DNA of 25,470 nt, from assembly GCA_943704415.1 (NCBI GenBank), contig CALSCO010000279.1, positions 1 to 25,470 on the forward strand. The letters run 5' to 3'. This document shows, in pieces, positions 1 to 14,174 of this stretch. A model generated the notes under the pieces. It did not search any database, was not told the DNA's origin, and saw nothing but the letters and a program-made list of their open reading frames with translations. This DNA comes from Parvularia atlantis (Eukaryota > Opisthokonta > Rotosphaerida). How positions within the stretch are numbered: position 1 is the first letter of the stretch; the number at the start of each line of letters is the position of its first letter. The translations under genes were made by a program, and so were the position numbers.

Positions 1-85
<85 letters not shown>
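1..85. repeat. (CT)n microsatellite
   Basis: An uninterrupted CT dinucleotide tract starts at the window edge, so its full length is unknown. It ends about 80 bases before the first start codon. CT-rich runs also lie upstream of the YAK1, C2H2 and ATG18 starts, so it may sit in or near a promoter or 5' UTR, but that role is inferred. Confidence 0.95.
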
Positions 86-88
<3 letters not shown>

Positions 89-165
89 GTGCCTCGCTGA
101 CTCCCTGCCTCTGCGCCCTCGCCAGCTTATAGCCGCGCCGTCCCCCACGCAGCAGCAGCAGCGCG

Positions 166-3100
166 ATGATGACGCCAAGCGAGGAGGCCCGCGCGCAGAA
201 CCTGCTCGGCGTGCGCGCCACGGCAGCAGCGGCCGCCGCCGTCGCCAAGCGCACTGGCAGCAGCTCGCTACTCACGTCGCCCTCGGCCGGCGCGCTGTCG
301 GCGTCGTCGCGCACGGCCTCGCCCAGCATCCGCGCCCTGTCCAACCTCGCCCTCAACTCGGCGCTGCAGCTGCACGCCGCCGTCGGCGACCGCCTCATGC
401 CGGAGCTGTGGCTCTACATCTTCTCGTTCCTATCGGCGCGCGTGCTCGCGTGCTCGTGCGCATCCGTCTCGCGCTACTGGGCCTCGCTCGCGCTCGAGTC
501 GGTCAAGGACCGTGAGTTTGCCCAGCACGAGACGTTCATGCTGAGCCAGCCGCGGCTGCTTGTGGGCCTGCAGCGCTACTGCATGCGCATCGACCACCAC
601 CTGGCCACGACCGTCACGCCGCTCGTTGTCACGGCCGAGTCGGGCGGTGGCAAGTCGTCGCTGCTGATCCAGTGGATCCTGCGGTGCACCCGCCCGTGCG
701 CCAGCTGATGGTCCCATGCTCACATGGGCGTGCGGGCGCGCGCGCAGCTACCACCAGGTGCCGTCCAACGCGCTTGTGCTGTACCACTTTGTCGGCACGC
801 CGGCGCACTCGACCGACCACACCAACATCCTCCACCGGCTCATGGCCGAGCTCAAGCGCGAGTGCCGCATCTACGACGACATCCCCTCGACCCTCAGCAA
901 CCTGCAGAAGAAGTTCCCGCAGGCGCGCGGGGGCTGCGGGGCGAGCCGCGCGTGCTGACGGCGTGCGCAGTGGCTGCAAGAAGCCGGCAGCAAGCAGCCC
1001 GTGATCATCGTCATCGACGGGCTCAGCCAGGCACGCACGCCGCCTGCCTGGCCCTCAGGGTCCGCTCATATACACGCGCGCGCACGCCCACGCCCGCGCA
1101 GATCGACGAGAAGGACGACGGGCACTCGCTTAACTGGCTGCCCGAGCGGCTCCCCGCCAACGTCAAGGCGCGAGCCGCCACCGCGTGTTTCAGTGCGCTG
1201 CTGACCACCGCGCCGCGCGCTCGTGCCTGCCTCCCAGTTGGTAGTCTCGACGATGAAGGGCACGTGCTTCGACGTCTGCATCAAGCAGCGCAAGTGGGCC
1301 ACGCTCGAGCTGAGCCCGCTCACCGAGAAGGAGAAGTGTGCGTCCGGCGCGCGCCTGGCTTAGTGGCGCCGCCCGCTGCTGATACACATGCGCGCGGGCG
1401 CGGCCGCAGCCCTCGTCATCGACCGCACGCTCATCGACCGCCAGATGACCATCACGCCCGACCAGAGGCGGCGCATCCTCGCCGCGCCGCAGGTGCGCCC
1501 GCACACCGGGGGCACCCGCACAGTCGGCCCGCTCACGCGCGCGCGCGCAGACGTGCAACCCGCTCTTCCTCACGGTCGTGCTCGAGTACATGCCCGCGAT
1601 CGGCCACGGCAGCAGCGTCGACGACAACATCGGCTTCTTCTTGCAAGCCGAAGACCGTGCGCGTACTCGTGTGCGCCTACTGCGTGCGCACGCGTGCTGA
1701 CGGCCACGACAGCGCTCCTGCTGTTTGTCAAGATCATCGAGCGGCTCGAGGCGGCGTTCGGCGACCGGCGCGACCTCTTGCGCGAGGTGCTCACGTGCCT
1801 GCACGTCGCGCGCTCGGGCCTGTCCGAGACCGAGCTGCAAGAGATACTCAACTTGGACGAGGATACGTGGCTGGACGTGTACAGCGCGATCGCCCCGTCG
1901 CTGGTCGTGCGCTTCGGCCTGCTCAGCTTCTACCACGACCGCTTCCGCCAGGTGCGCATCAGACGCGCGTGCGATCGCGTCGCTGCCCGCTCATGCGGGG
2001 CGTGTGCGCAGGCCGTCGTGCACAAGTACCTCGCCGGCGACGCGAGCTTCAAGGCAGCCACGCGCCAGCTCGCGGCCTACTTCAACCAGAAGCTGCACGA
2101 GGGCAACATCACGTGAGCGCGTCCCCAGCTCGCCGCCCGCGGGGGGACCGCTGACGTCGCGCGCCCTGTCCGCAGATACCGCGTGGTCGACGAGCTACCG
2201 TATCTGCTCGAGCGCGCGGGTGACAAGGAGGAGCTCAAGGTGTGCATCACCAACATCAAGCTGTTTGACAAGGTGCGCCGGCCGCTTGGCTTGATGTGCT
2301 GCGGCCGCTGACGCGCACGGTCAGCTCTTCCTCAAGGAGCGCAAGTACGAGTTGTTCCGCTTCTGGGTCGCGGCCGAGGCCGACAGCCGCGAGATCGCCA
2401 GCCTGTACGTCGCCAAGCTGGACGAGTTCCAGCGGGCCAATCAGGGCTCGCTCAAGGAGGTGCGGCGCTCGTGCGGCGGCAGCTGTGCGTGTGGAGGGCT
2501 GACGTCTGCGTGCGCCCGCCGCGGCAGGTCGCGCGCCTCGCGCACAAGATCGGCGAGTACATCCGCGACGGCGGCCACTACAACGAGGCCATCACGTTCT
2601 TCCTGCGCGCGCTCGACATCAAGCGGGCAGAGTACGGCGAAGACGCGGTCGAGGTCGCGACGACGATGAACGAGCTCGGGCGGCTGTACTTCCGTCTCGG
2701 GTGCGCGGGTGTCCTGCGCGTGCCGTGTCTCGCTTGACGTCAACGCTTGGGGTGCGCACAGGCGCAACGACGAGACGCTGGCCATCTGGCGGCGCGCTCT
2801 CGAGATCCGCGAGGCGGCCAAGGGCGGGCGCGAGGACCACGACATCGGTGTGGGCAGCGGTGCTTCGCAAAGCGCCACCGTCGTGCTGACTCTGGCGCGG
2901 CGCCCGCGCAGCTATCTCGCTCAACAACCTCGCGCTCATTTACGAGAAGATGGGCCGGTGGCAGGAGGCTGAGCCGACGTACAAGCGCGGTGCGTGCGCG
3001 CGGCGTGTGCGGGCAGGCGGCTGACGGGCTCGATCGTAGCACTCGAGATCTACAAGCAGGTGTCGGGGCCAGACCACCCGGACGTTGCCATCACGTACCA

Positions 3101-3732
3101 CAACCTCGGCCTGCTCTACTCGAGCCACAGCAGCCGCCTGCAAGACTCGGAGGAGATGTACATGCGCGGTGCGTGCGCGAGCGTGGCGCTCCCGTGTCGC
3201 GCATGGCAGCGGCTGACACGGCGCTGTGCCGCGCGGCAGCGCTCGCGATCAAGGAGAAGTACTACGGCAAAGGGCACAACGAGCTGGCGATGACGCTCAA
3301 CAACCTCGGTCTTGTCTACTCCAAGAGTGCGTCCGCGCGCGCGTGCCGCCGTGTTGAGTGCGTGCGGCTGACGCGGGCCGCTCGCGCAGGCAACCAGCAC
3401 GCCAAGGCGATCGAGTTGTACCGCAAGGCGATCGAGATCCGTGAGAGCATCTTCGGCCCGGACCACCCGGACGTGGCGCTGTTTCTATTCAACCTGGGCG
3501 TGTGCTACGGCAAAATGAGCATGGTACGCGTTGCGCGCGTTTGACGCTCGGTGCTGGATGCTCGGTGCTGACGCGCCGATGTGTGTAGTACGATTACGCC
3601 AAGCCGTGCTTGTTCCGAGCGCTGCGGATCCGCAAGCGCGTGTACGGCACGTGGCACCAGTCGACGCAAGTCGTGCGCAGCTGGGTCACGTACTACGGGT
3701 GGAACGAGGAGGAGGACACGGGCGCGGCATGA
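166..3732 (+). CDS. F-box / STAND (NACHT-like) NTPase / TPR protein, 18 exons
   Basis: Exons 166-683, 748-922, 971-1030, 1102-1167, 1238-1337, 1410-1492, 1551-1656, 1713-1951, 2012-2112, 2176-2272, 2325-2459, 2528-2700, 2762-2847, 2912-2989, 3040-3168, 3240-3326, 3390-3523, 3589-3732 join without a stop into 836 residues. An F-box (MPELWLYIFSFLS, about 78-112) follows an Ala/Ser-rich N-terminus. The P-loop AESGGGKSS (157-165) has Ala where the first Gly is usual. Next come an NPHP3-like block (YHFVGTPAHSTDHTNILHRL), Walker B VIIVIDGLSQ (242-251) and the DxxxSLNWLP element. A winged-helix-like region spans about 370-450 and about six kinesin-light-chain-type TPRs span 561-836. The F-box suggests an SCF ubiquitin-ligase substrate receptor; the STAND plus TPR part suggests ATP-gated oligomerisation on ligand or partner binding. 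That combined role is inferred and the ligand is unknown. The start is the first ATG (MM at 166) after the CT tract. Three introns use GC donors. Confidence 0.85.
923..970 (+). other. GC-AG intron (STAND gene, intron 2)
   Basis: The donor is CAG|GCGCGC and the acceptor GCGCAG, 48 nt, phase 0. Reading through meets an in-frame TGA. Removal joins KKFPQ to WLQEAGSKQPVIIVIDG, the expected order before Walker B. No GT donor nearby keeps the frame. Confidence 0.75.
1031..1101 (+). other. GC-AG intron (STAND gene, intron 3)
   Basis: The donor is CAG|GCACGC and the acceptor CGCGCAG, 71 nt, phase 0. Splicing joins IDGLSQ to IDEKDDGHSLNWLP, a junction typical of nephrocystin-3-like NTPases. Confidence 0.75.
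1168..1237 (+). other. GC-AG intron (STAND gene, intron 4)
   Basis: The donor is AAG|GCGCGA and the acceptor CTCCCAG, 70 nt, phase 0, with a GCTGACC branch-like site inside. Splicing joins LPANVK to LVVSTMKGT. Confidence 0.75.
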
Positions 3733-3821
3733 GCTGCGTAGACCTGAGCCCGTCGTTTCCCCGCGCTCCGCCCGCTCTCGCGCCCTTCTCCCGCGTGCGC
3801 GCTGTCCATAACCTTCTGTCC

Positions 3822-3825
3822 TGTG

Positions 3826-3884
<59 letters not shown>
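3822..3884. repeat. (TG)n microsatellite between convergent genes
   Basis: About 63 bases of TG with a single C interruption lie between the stop of the STAND gene (3732) and the stop of the LSM11-like gene (3905) on the other strand. The gap is only 172 bp, so the tract probably lies in one or both 3' UTRs. It is a possible transcription barrier or simply slippage-prone spacer. Confidence 0.95.
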
Positions 3885-3886
<2 letters not shown>

Positions 3887-3904
3887 AGGCCCCGGTCAGC
3901 CGCT

Positions 3905-4580
3905 TCAGATGGGGGCGCTCACGGCGACGACGTTGTCGCCGCGGACGAAGAGCTGCGCGACGTGGCGCTCGATCCAGACGCGTCGCAGGGGCGTACGCGG
4001 CTGAGCGGCGAGTGCGAGGCGGAGGACGGGCAGGGGCGGGGCGTCGCGGGTGCGGGCGGTGCCCTGGGCGATGGCGCGACCCCAGCGCGAGTTGGACGCG
4101 GGCGGGGCGGGGAGGGCGAAGGTCTCGTCGACATCGGCCAGGACGAGGTTGCTGTGCTTGTCGAAGGCGGCGAGGCGCCCGGTGCAGACGGCGCGGAGGC
4201 CGGCGGGGCCGCGCACGAGCACACGCACGCGCGGCGGCGGCTGGGCCGCGAGGCAGCGCGCGAGGAGGGCGAGCGGGCCGGCCTTGGCGACGCTGATGTG
4301 GGCGATGTGCTTGACGAGGGCGTGCTGCTCTGGTGGCGTCGTTGCAGGTGCAGGTGCAGGTGCGAGCGAAGGTGCTGGTGGTAGTGCAGGCGCAGGTGGC
4401 ACAGGCGCAGATGGTGCAGGTGCTGGTGCTTGTGCAGGTGCAGATGCAGCTGCAGATGCGGGCACAGGCGCAGATGGTGCAGATGCGGGTACAGGTGCAG
4501 GTACATCTGGTCGTCGCCTCGCCGCGTCCGCCGGCCCGTCCACCCGTCGCCCGTCGCTGTCTGCCCGCCGTACACTTGAC

Positions 4581-4628
<48 letters not shown>

Positions 4629-4846
4629 CGCGCCTCCGACGCCGCCGCCGCCCGCGCCGACGCGGACGTGAATGCGCGCAGATCGAGCAGGACGCGGCAC
4701 TCGGCCAGGTTGTTGAGCGCGCGCACGCGGGGCCGCGGCGGCGCCAGCCCGGGTGTGCGCAGGGCGCGCAGCGCGTCGAACGCGGGCGACGCAAAGTCGA
4801 GCGGGTCGCCGCTGTCGGCCGCCTCCGTGTCGTCGTTGATCATCAT
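3905..4846 (-). CDS. LSM11: LSM11-like U7 snRNP Sm protein, single exon
   Basis: The 313-residue frame is open throughout. LSM11 with LSM10 replaces SmD1/SmD2 in the U7 snRNP, which directs 3'-end cleavage of histone pre-mRNA in animals. Two family parts are visible. The N-terminus has LDFASPAFDALRALRTPG followed by RALNNLAECRVLL (about 16-55), like the conserved FDPLLALY...FNNVAEYESFL segment of animal LSM11. The C-terminus has Sm1 (about 205-243, including GLRAVCTGRLAAFDKHSNL and ADVDETF) and Sm2 (290-313, QLFVRGDNVVAVS), separated by a spacer of about 46 residues as LSM11 allows. The middle is low complexity: about 16 Ala in a row and a long Ala-Pro stretch. The start is the first of two adjacent ATGs, only 54 bp after the YAK1 stop. 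A generic Sm/LSm protein is the alternative, but the N-terminal motif favours LSM11. Confidence 0.75.
4345..4505. repeat. Degenerate GCAGGT / CAGATG hexanucleotide repeat
   Basis: Repeated six-base units (GCAGGT and variants) encode the Ala-Pro dipeptide run of the LSM11-like protein when read on the minus strand. The units preserve the frame, so length change would only lengthen or shorten the linker before the Sm domain. Confidence 0.8.
4581..4626. repeat. (CAG)15 trinucleotide repeat read as poly-Ala
   Basis: A nearly pure CAG run on the plus strand is read on the minus strand in the GCT frame, giving poly-alanine in the LSM11-like protein. The glutamine reading on the plus strand is not part of a gene. 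Confidence 0.9.
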
Positions 4847-4900
4847 CCAGCGACAAGTACAAAGACGAGCAGCAGCAGATCCCCTCTCTGCCCAACTCGC

Positions 4901-9643
<4,743 letters not shown>

Positions 9644-10011
9644 GTCGGGCGGCACCGCGCGCGCTGCGGCACGGCGGGCGGCGCGCCCCTGGGTCCTGCA
9701 CCGCGCGCGGGGGGCGCCGTCGCCCGTCAGTCTGGCGCGCTGCTTCACCGCCCGCTCGCCCCCTCGCACGGGCCGCGCGCGGGCGGGCAGGCCACAGGCC
9801 GTGCACGCGCGTGCGCGTGTGTGGGTGTGCGCGCGCACAGAAACAGAGACAGCGCGCGCGCGACGCGGGGAGGCAGCGAGGGAAGCAGCGGCGTGCGCAA
9901 ACTCTCTCTGTTGACGGTTGTGACGTCACGACCCCGCACACACAAGCACCGCAGCGCACAAGCCACGCAGCGCACAGGGCGCACACGGCGCGCACACGTG
10001 CGAAGGGCTGC
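9644..10011. promoter_or_regulatory. Intergenic region upstream of YAK1 (promoter / 5' UTR), with CRE-like palindrome
   Basis: This 368-bp gap between the LSM7 stop and the YAK1 start holds no gene I can support. It is CG- and CA-rich, with a short CTCTCTCTG run at about 9902-9910. At 9921-9928 it carries the perfect palindrome TGACGTCA, the consensus cAMP-response/ATF-bZIP site. A link to YAK1 control by nutrient signalling is possible but is inference from one eight-base match. Confidence 0.4.
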
Positions 10012-10810
10012 TCACATGTCCGGCTGCATGAACGGGTTGGCTGCACACGCGTCGCGCACGCGTCTGCGTGTGAGCATCGCACGCCGCAACACGCCAGCCA
10101 ACGCCCCGCCGCTTCTCCCCCGCCAGAGCACCGCGCCGCACCGATCTCCTCCATGCCGTCCTCGGGGCAGATGAGCATCACCGCCGTCCCGCGGCACACG
10201 ACCAGGCCCAGGTTGCGCGTGTTGTCCGTCACCTGCGATGGGTCCTGCGGGTCTACGCGCGGCGTGCGGACGTGCGGGCGAGCGGTGCTAAGTGCTGCGA
10301 AGCGGGGCAGCGCGCGGGCGTGGAGGAGCGGCGGGGCACAGCCAGCCAGCGTCGCGCAGGGGCACGGGCACGGGCACGCACCGCGCAGGAACTCCTTCGT
10401 GTCGTCCAGCACGAGGTTGAGCAGCGGGTCGTAGCCCTTGAGCTGGCCCGACACCTCGCGCCCGCCCTGGTACTTGACGCGGATGCGCTTGTCGATGTAG
10501 CGCGACAGGTCTGCGTCCAGGTCGGAAAAAAAAAAAAAAGGGTCTGCATGTGCGCGGGTGCGCGCCCGGGACTCGCCGCACCGAGGATCGGGTCGCGCTT
10601 GGGCTTCTTGTCGTCGCGCTGTCCTCCGCCGCCTCCTCCGCCGCCGCCACCACCGCCGCCGCCTCCGCCTGGCCGCTGTGCCGCGCCTCCGCCGCCGCCT
10701 CCTCCGCCGCCGCTGCTTCCACCACGTGCCTGGGTGTTCGTGCGCGCGTGCGTGTGTATTGTGTGAGCATCCCGTGCGTGCGCGTGCTGAACGAGCGTGC
10801 GAACCGCCAT
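10012..10810 (-). CDS. LSM7: LSM7, U6 snRNP Sm-like protein, 5 exons
   Basis: Exons in gene order: 10810-10805, 10729-10582, 10510-10382, 10252-10142, 10040-10012, giving 140 residues. LSM7 is one of seven ring subunits of Lsm2-8 (binds the U6 snRNA 3' end) and Lsm1-7 (mRNA decapping). The match to LSM7 is close across the body: [67 protein letters not shown] and the ending ANPFMQPDM. The N-terminus is extended by a Gly-rich segment (about residues 4-38) absent from the roughly 103-residue animal protein. The first exon may be only two codons (ATGGCG); the following 75-nt intron (10804-10730) is a multiple of three without stops, so retention would give a 165-residue form. It faces the C2H2 gene across a 273-bp divergent region. 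Confidence 0.92.
10526..10539. repeat. Poly(A)14, poly(T) in LSM7 intron 2 polypyrimidine tract
   Basis: Fourteen A on the plus strand are a T run on the LSM7 strand, about 15 bases before the acceptor at 10511. Such a long A/T run is rare in this GC-rich window. It suits a polypyrimidine tract and separates two possible acceptors. Confidence 0.9.
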
Positions 10811-11083
10811 CGCGGATGGGTCGGGCGGGGCCGTGCGGACGCCGAGCAGCCGCGCTGCGACGAGGCGCGACGAGGCGGCGCATCGCGGTCAGCCGCCATC
10901 GTGGACGCGCGCGCGACCCACCCAGGCACCCTTCCCCTAAACGGAGGTCATAAACCTCTCTCTCTGCACTCACGTCCGCTGCTGCCCGCCTGCTCCGCCC
11001 CGCGCCCCCACGCTCAAAGCCGCGCGCCGCCCGCCACAGCAGCAAGCTCCCCCCGAAGTGGGCAACGCCGCGGGCGCAGCGCG
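10811..11083. promoter_or_regulatory. Divergent promoter region between LSM7 and the C2H2 gene
   Basis: This 273-bp gap lies between two divergent start codons, so it should hold both promoters and both 5' UTRs. The visible landmark is an AT-richer patch with CATAAA followed by CTCTCTCTCTG at about 10949-10965, about 130 bp before the C2H2 start. This could be a TATA/initiator pair. No open frame here resembles a gene. Confidence 0.45.
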
Positions 11084-11191
11084 ATGGCCGCGACGTCGAG
11101 CGTGGCGCGGCATCCGGCGCATCTAAAGGCGCCACAGCAGCAACGCGCGCCGCCCTCGCAGCAGCAGCAACGCGTGCGCCACCCGCTCGAG

Positions 11192-11230
<39 letters not shown>

Positions 11231-12510
11231 CGCAGCGCCGTGCGCGCGCTCACCGGCAAGGACGTCTTCCTGGCGGCGGCGGGCGCAGTAGCAGCAACGT
11301 CGACAACGGCACCACCAGCAGCAGCAGCAGCAGCGACAGCAGCAGCAGCAGCGACAGCAGCAGCGGCCATGGCAGCAGCGGCAGCGCGCGGGGATCCCGG
11401 CGACGGCAGCGGCGACCTGCTGATAGACGCGCAGGACACGTTTGGCGGGTACCTGGTGACGCCGCTGGGCGTGCTGCCAGCGATGTCGCACGGCGCACAG
11501 GTGGCGGCCGGCGGCATTAGCTGCAGCAACGGCAGCGGCGGCAACAGCGGCGCACGGCCGCAGCACGGGCCGGGCCTCGACCCCGCCACGCAGTCGCTCT
11601 TCCTCGGCGGCGGCCTCGGTGGCGACGACGACGCCGACGACCTCGCGCTGCACCTGCGCCTGCACCACCACCACCACAGCAACGTCACCTTCGACGACAT
11701 CATGAACGCCAAGGACGGCGGCATCAGCTTCTTCGCCGCCGATGCCCCGCCCTCGGAGCTCACCACCCCGCGCCCGGCCCACCTCAGCCCCCTCCAGCAG
11801 CAGCAGCAGCCGCCGCAGTCGTCTCCCGTGCTGCAGAGCAACCCGATGCAGTACCCGAACGTGTCGCCGCCCTCGCGTTCCAACGAGCCCTCGCCCTGGC
11901 ACGCGCACGCCCCCGACGACGACAAGGCCGGCCTGTTTGCGCAGGAGGACGGCGCGCAGGAGCTCGAGCCCTTCCCGGACCTGCCCGGACCTGCACCGGG
12001 TGACGCGCCAAAGTCCGCCACTGCGACGCCCAACAGGCGCAGCAAGAGCGCCGCGCGGGGCCTCTCGCCGATCGCGCCGGCCAGCGCGCAAGCGTCGCGC
12101 GCCGCGGCGCGGTGGACGGCGCTCGGCCCGGCCGGTGCGGGCGACGATGGACGGCCGCAGATGCTCCAGCTGCAGCAGCAATATCTGCACCAGCTTCAGC
12201 TGCAGCACCAGCATCAACAACAACAACAACAGCTGCAGCAGCAAGAGCAGGACGTGATCCGCGCGCGGTCGTACTCGGCACCGTCGATCGCACCGTCACG
12301 GGCCGGTACAGGCGCAGCGGGCGCGCCGCTCGGTACGCTGGCGCAACGGCGCATGACAGGCCACGCGCTGCTGCAGGCGCGGGCGACGCGCTACGACGGC
12401 GCTGCCGCGACGCATCTGCCGTCGCCGCTCTCGCCCAACTACCTGGCGCAGATCCAGCATATGCAGCAGCAGCAGCAGCAGCATGCCCAGCAGCAACAGA
12501 TGCTGATCAT

Positions 12511-12557
<47 letters not shown>

Positions 12558-12618
12558 TCGTGATGCAGCAGCGTCAGATGCGGCAGGTCATTATGCAGCA
12601 GCAGCAACTACAACTGCA

Positions 12619-12651
<33 letters not shown>

Positions 12652-13717
12652 CGGTGCCGACGCGATGCTCTCGCCCGAGGCGCACGAGGACATGACGCTC
12701 GACGGCCAGTGGACCGCGCCGCTCGCCGATGCAGACGGCGGCAACGACTCGGGCGATTGGATGCGCGCGCGGTCCAACTCGGCACCGCTGATGGCGACGA
12801 TGCGGCCGTCGTACGTGCGGTCGTCGCTCTCGCAGCTCTCGCACAACACGCTCCTCGCCCACACGCCCGACGACAGCGGGACCGAGGACGGGCTCGACAG
12901 CGCCGACGACTTCTCGTACTCGGCGCCGTCGTCGCCGGCGTTTGAGTTGCCCGCGGGCTACTTCGCCCCGGGCGGGCTAGGCGGCTTTGGCATGGGCGGC
13001 AGCCTCGGCGTGGGCGTGGGCGGCGTCGAGCCGGCGCTGGGCACTGGCTTTGTGGACCCGTCGCTCATGCTAGGGACGGGCACGGGGGCGCTTGGCCCGT
13101 GGCCTGTCTCGCTCGACCCGTCGCACATGGCCGCGAGCGTGCAGGGCCTCTCGCGTGAGCGCTCGGCCTCGACCGGGAGCGGCCTGCGCGAGGCGCGCCG
13201 CAGCAACAGCGTCACGAGTAGCATGGGCGAGGGCCTCGACGGCGGGTCATCGTCGTCGACCGACGGCAAGGCGCTGCGGACACGGCGCACGTCCAACGGC
13301 AGTGCGCAGCAGAAGATCTTCAAGTGCGAGGTCGACAACTGTAACCGCATGTTCAAGCGCTCAGAGCACCTCAAGCGGCACCTGCGCACGCACACGGGCG
13401 AGAAGCCGTTCCAGTGCAACTTCCCCGGCTGCTCCAAGACGTTCTCGCGCTCCGACAACCTGAACCAGCACCTGAAAATTCACCTGACGCAGGTGCGCGG
13501 TGCTCGTGTGCGAGCGAGGCGATAGGGGCTGACGGGATTTTTTACGCCGCGCCGCCAGCGCGGTGCCGTGCCGCTCGCGCCCGCCACTCCGTCGTACCTG
13601 ACGCCGGGTTACACGATGGGCGTGTACGCGCCCGTGGGGTCAGCGACGACGCCGACGGTGTCCTACAGCCCCGTTCTGGCGACGTACGCGACGCCGGCCG
13701 GTGGCGGCGTGCCGTGA
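11084..13717 (+). CDS. Two-finger C2H2 zinc-finger protein, probable transcription factor
   Basis: Exons 11084-13492 and 13559-13717 give 855 residues. Near the C-terminus two classical C2H2 fingers are joined by the TGEKPF linker: Cys748/Cys753/His766/His770 and Cys778/Cys783/His796/His800. Their recognition helices read RSEHLKRH and RSDNLNQH, like fungal Msn2/SteA-type and Krueppel-like regulators that bind short G/C-rich sites. The first 740 residues are low complexity, with poly-Asp near residue 37, poly-Ala and several poly-Gln tracts, typical of disordered activation regions. After the fingers come 53 Pro/Thr/Tyr-rich residues. The intron falls straight after the second finger. The frame is open back to 10550, but that extension overlaps LSM7 on the other strand, so MAATSS at 11084 is chosen. 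Targets are unknown. Confidence 0.85.
11192..11230. repeat. (GAC)13 repeat encoding poly-Asp
   Basis: An uninterrupted GAC run encodes about 13 Asp in the C2H2 protein. It is an acidic tract in the disordered N-terminal region. Confidence 0.95.
12464..12652. repeat. CAG-repeat cluster encoding poly-Gln
   Basis: Several CAG runs, the longest about 15 units near 12511-12556, encode Gln tracts of the C2H2 protein broken by His, Met and Leu. Purity differs among runs; the longest is almost pure CAG and so most prone to length change. Confidence 0.9.
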
Positions 13718-13879
13718 GCCCGGCCGTGGGTTGGTCCACGCTTCACTTTCATAGTTGTCTTTGCCTGTGCACTCTTCTTCGGATTGTCTTCGCTTTGGTG
13801 TGTACACTGGGCTTTGTGGAGCAGCGACAGGCGTCGAGTGGTGGAGCAACTTTCGGCCGATCCGAGTGCGACCACAGTC
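13718..13879. promoter_or_regulatory. Short intergenic region before PRP28
   Basis: This 162-bp gap has a clear pyrimidine-rich, lower-GC patch on the plus strand (about 13740-13800, with CTTTCATAGTTGTCTTTGCC and CTCTTCTTCGG). It must hold the 3' end of the C2H2 transcript and the PRP28 promoter and 5' UTR. I see no TATA box. Confidence 0.35.
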
Positions 13880-14136
13880 ATGGCGGGCGACGCTGCACCG
13901 CGCCCGGCAAACGGCGACCGCCGCGACCGCGACCGCGACCGCGAGCGAGAGCGGGACCGCGACCGTCAACGAGAGCGGGACCGCGACCGTCAACGAGAGC
14001 GGGACCGCGTCCGGGACGGCCGCGACCGGCGCCGCAGCCGCAGCCCCAGCCGCAGCCCAGAGCGCGAGCGCGAGCGCGAGCGCGAGGGCAAGCGGCCGCG
14101 CGTCGACAGCGAACAGCCGGTGCCGCCGCCGCCGCC

Positions 14137-14174
<38 letters not shown>

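Noticed and set aside
724-2154. Open plus-strand frame of 476 codons inside the STAND gene
   Set aside because: It runs through introns and in the wrong frame; the spliced model carries the Walker B, winged-helix and TPR signatures instead.
9644-9838. N-terminal extension of YAK1 to an upstream ATG
   Set aside because: The extra 65 residues are Arg/Ala/Thr-rich translation of CG/CA-rich DNA, unlike the protein that follows.
10550-11083. N-terminal extension of the C2H2 protein by 178 codons
   Set aside because: The frame is open but overlaps LSM7 exons and introns on the other strand. The residues have no domain, and MAATSS at 11084 is a better start.
11014-12244. Long minus-strand frames antisense to the C2H2 gene
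   Set aside because: They are Leu-, Cys- or Val-rich complements of CAG and GAC repeats, with no recognisable domain.
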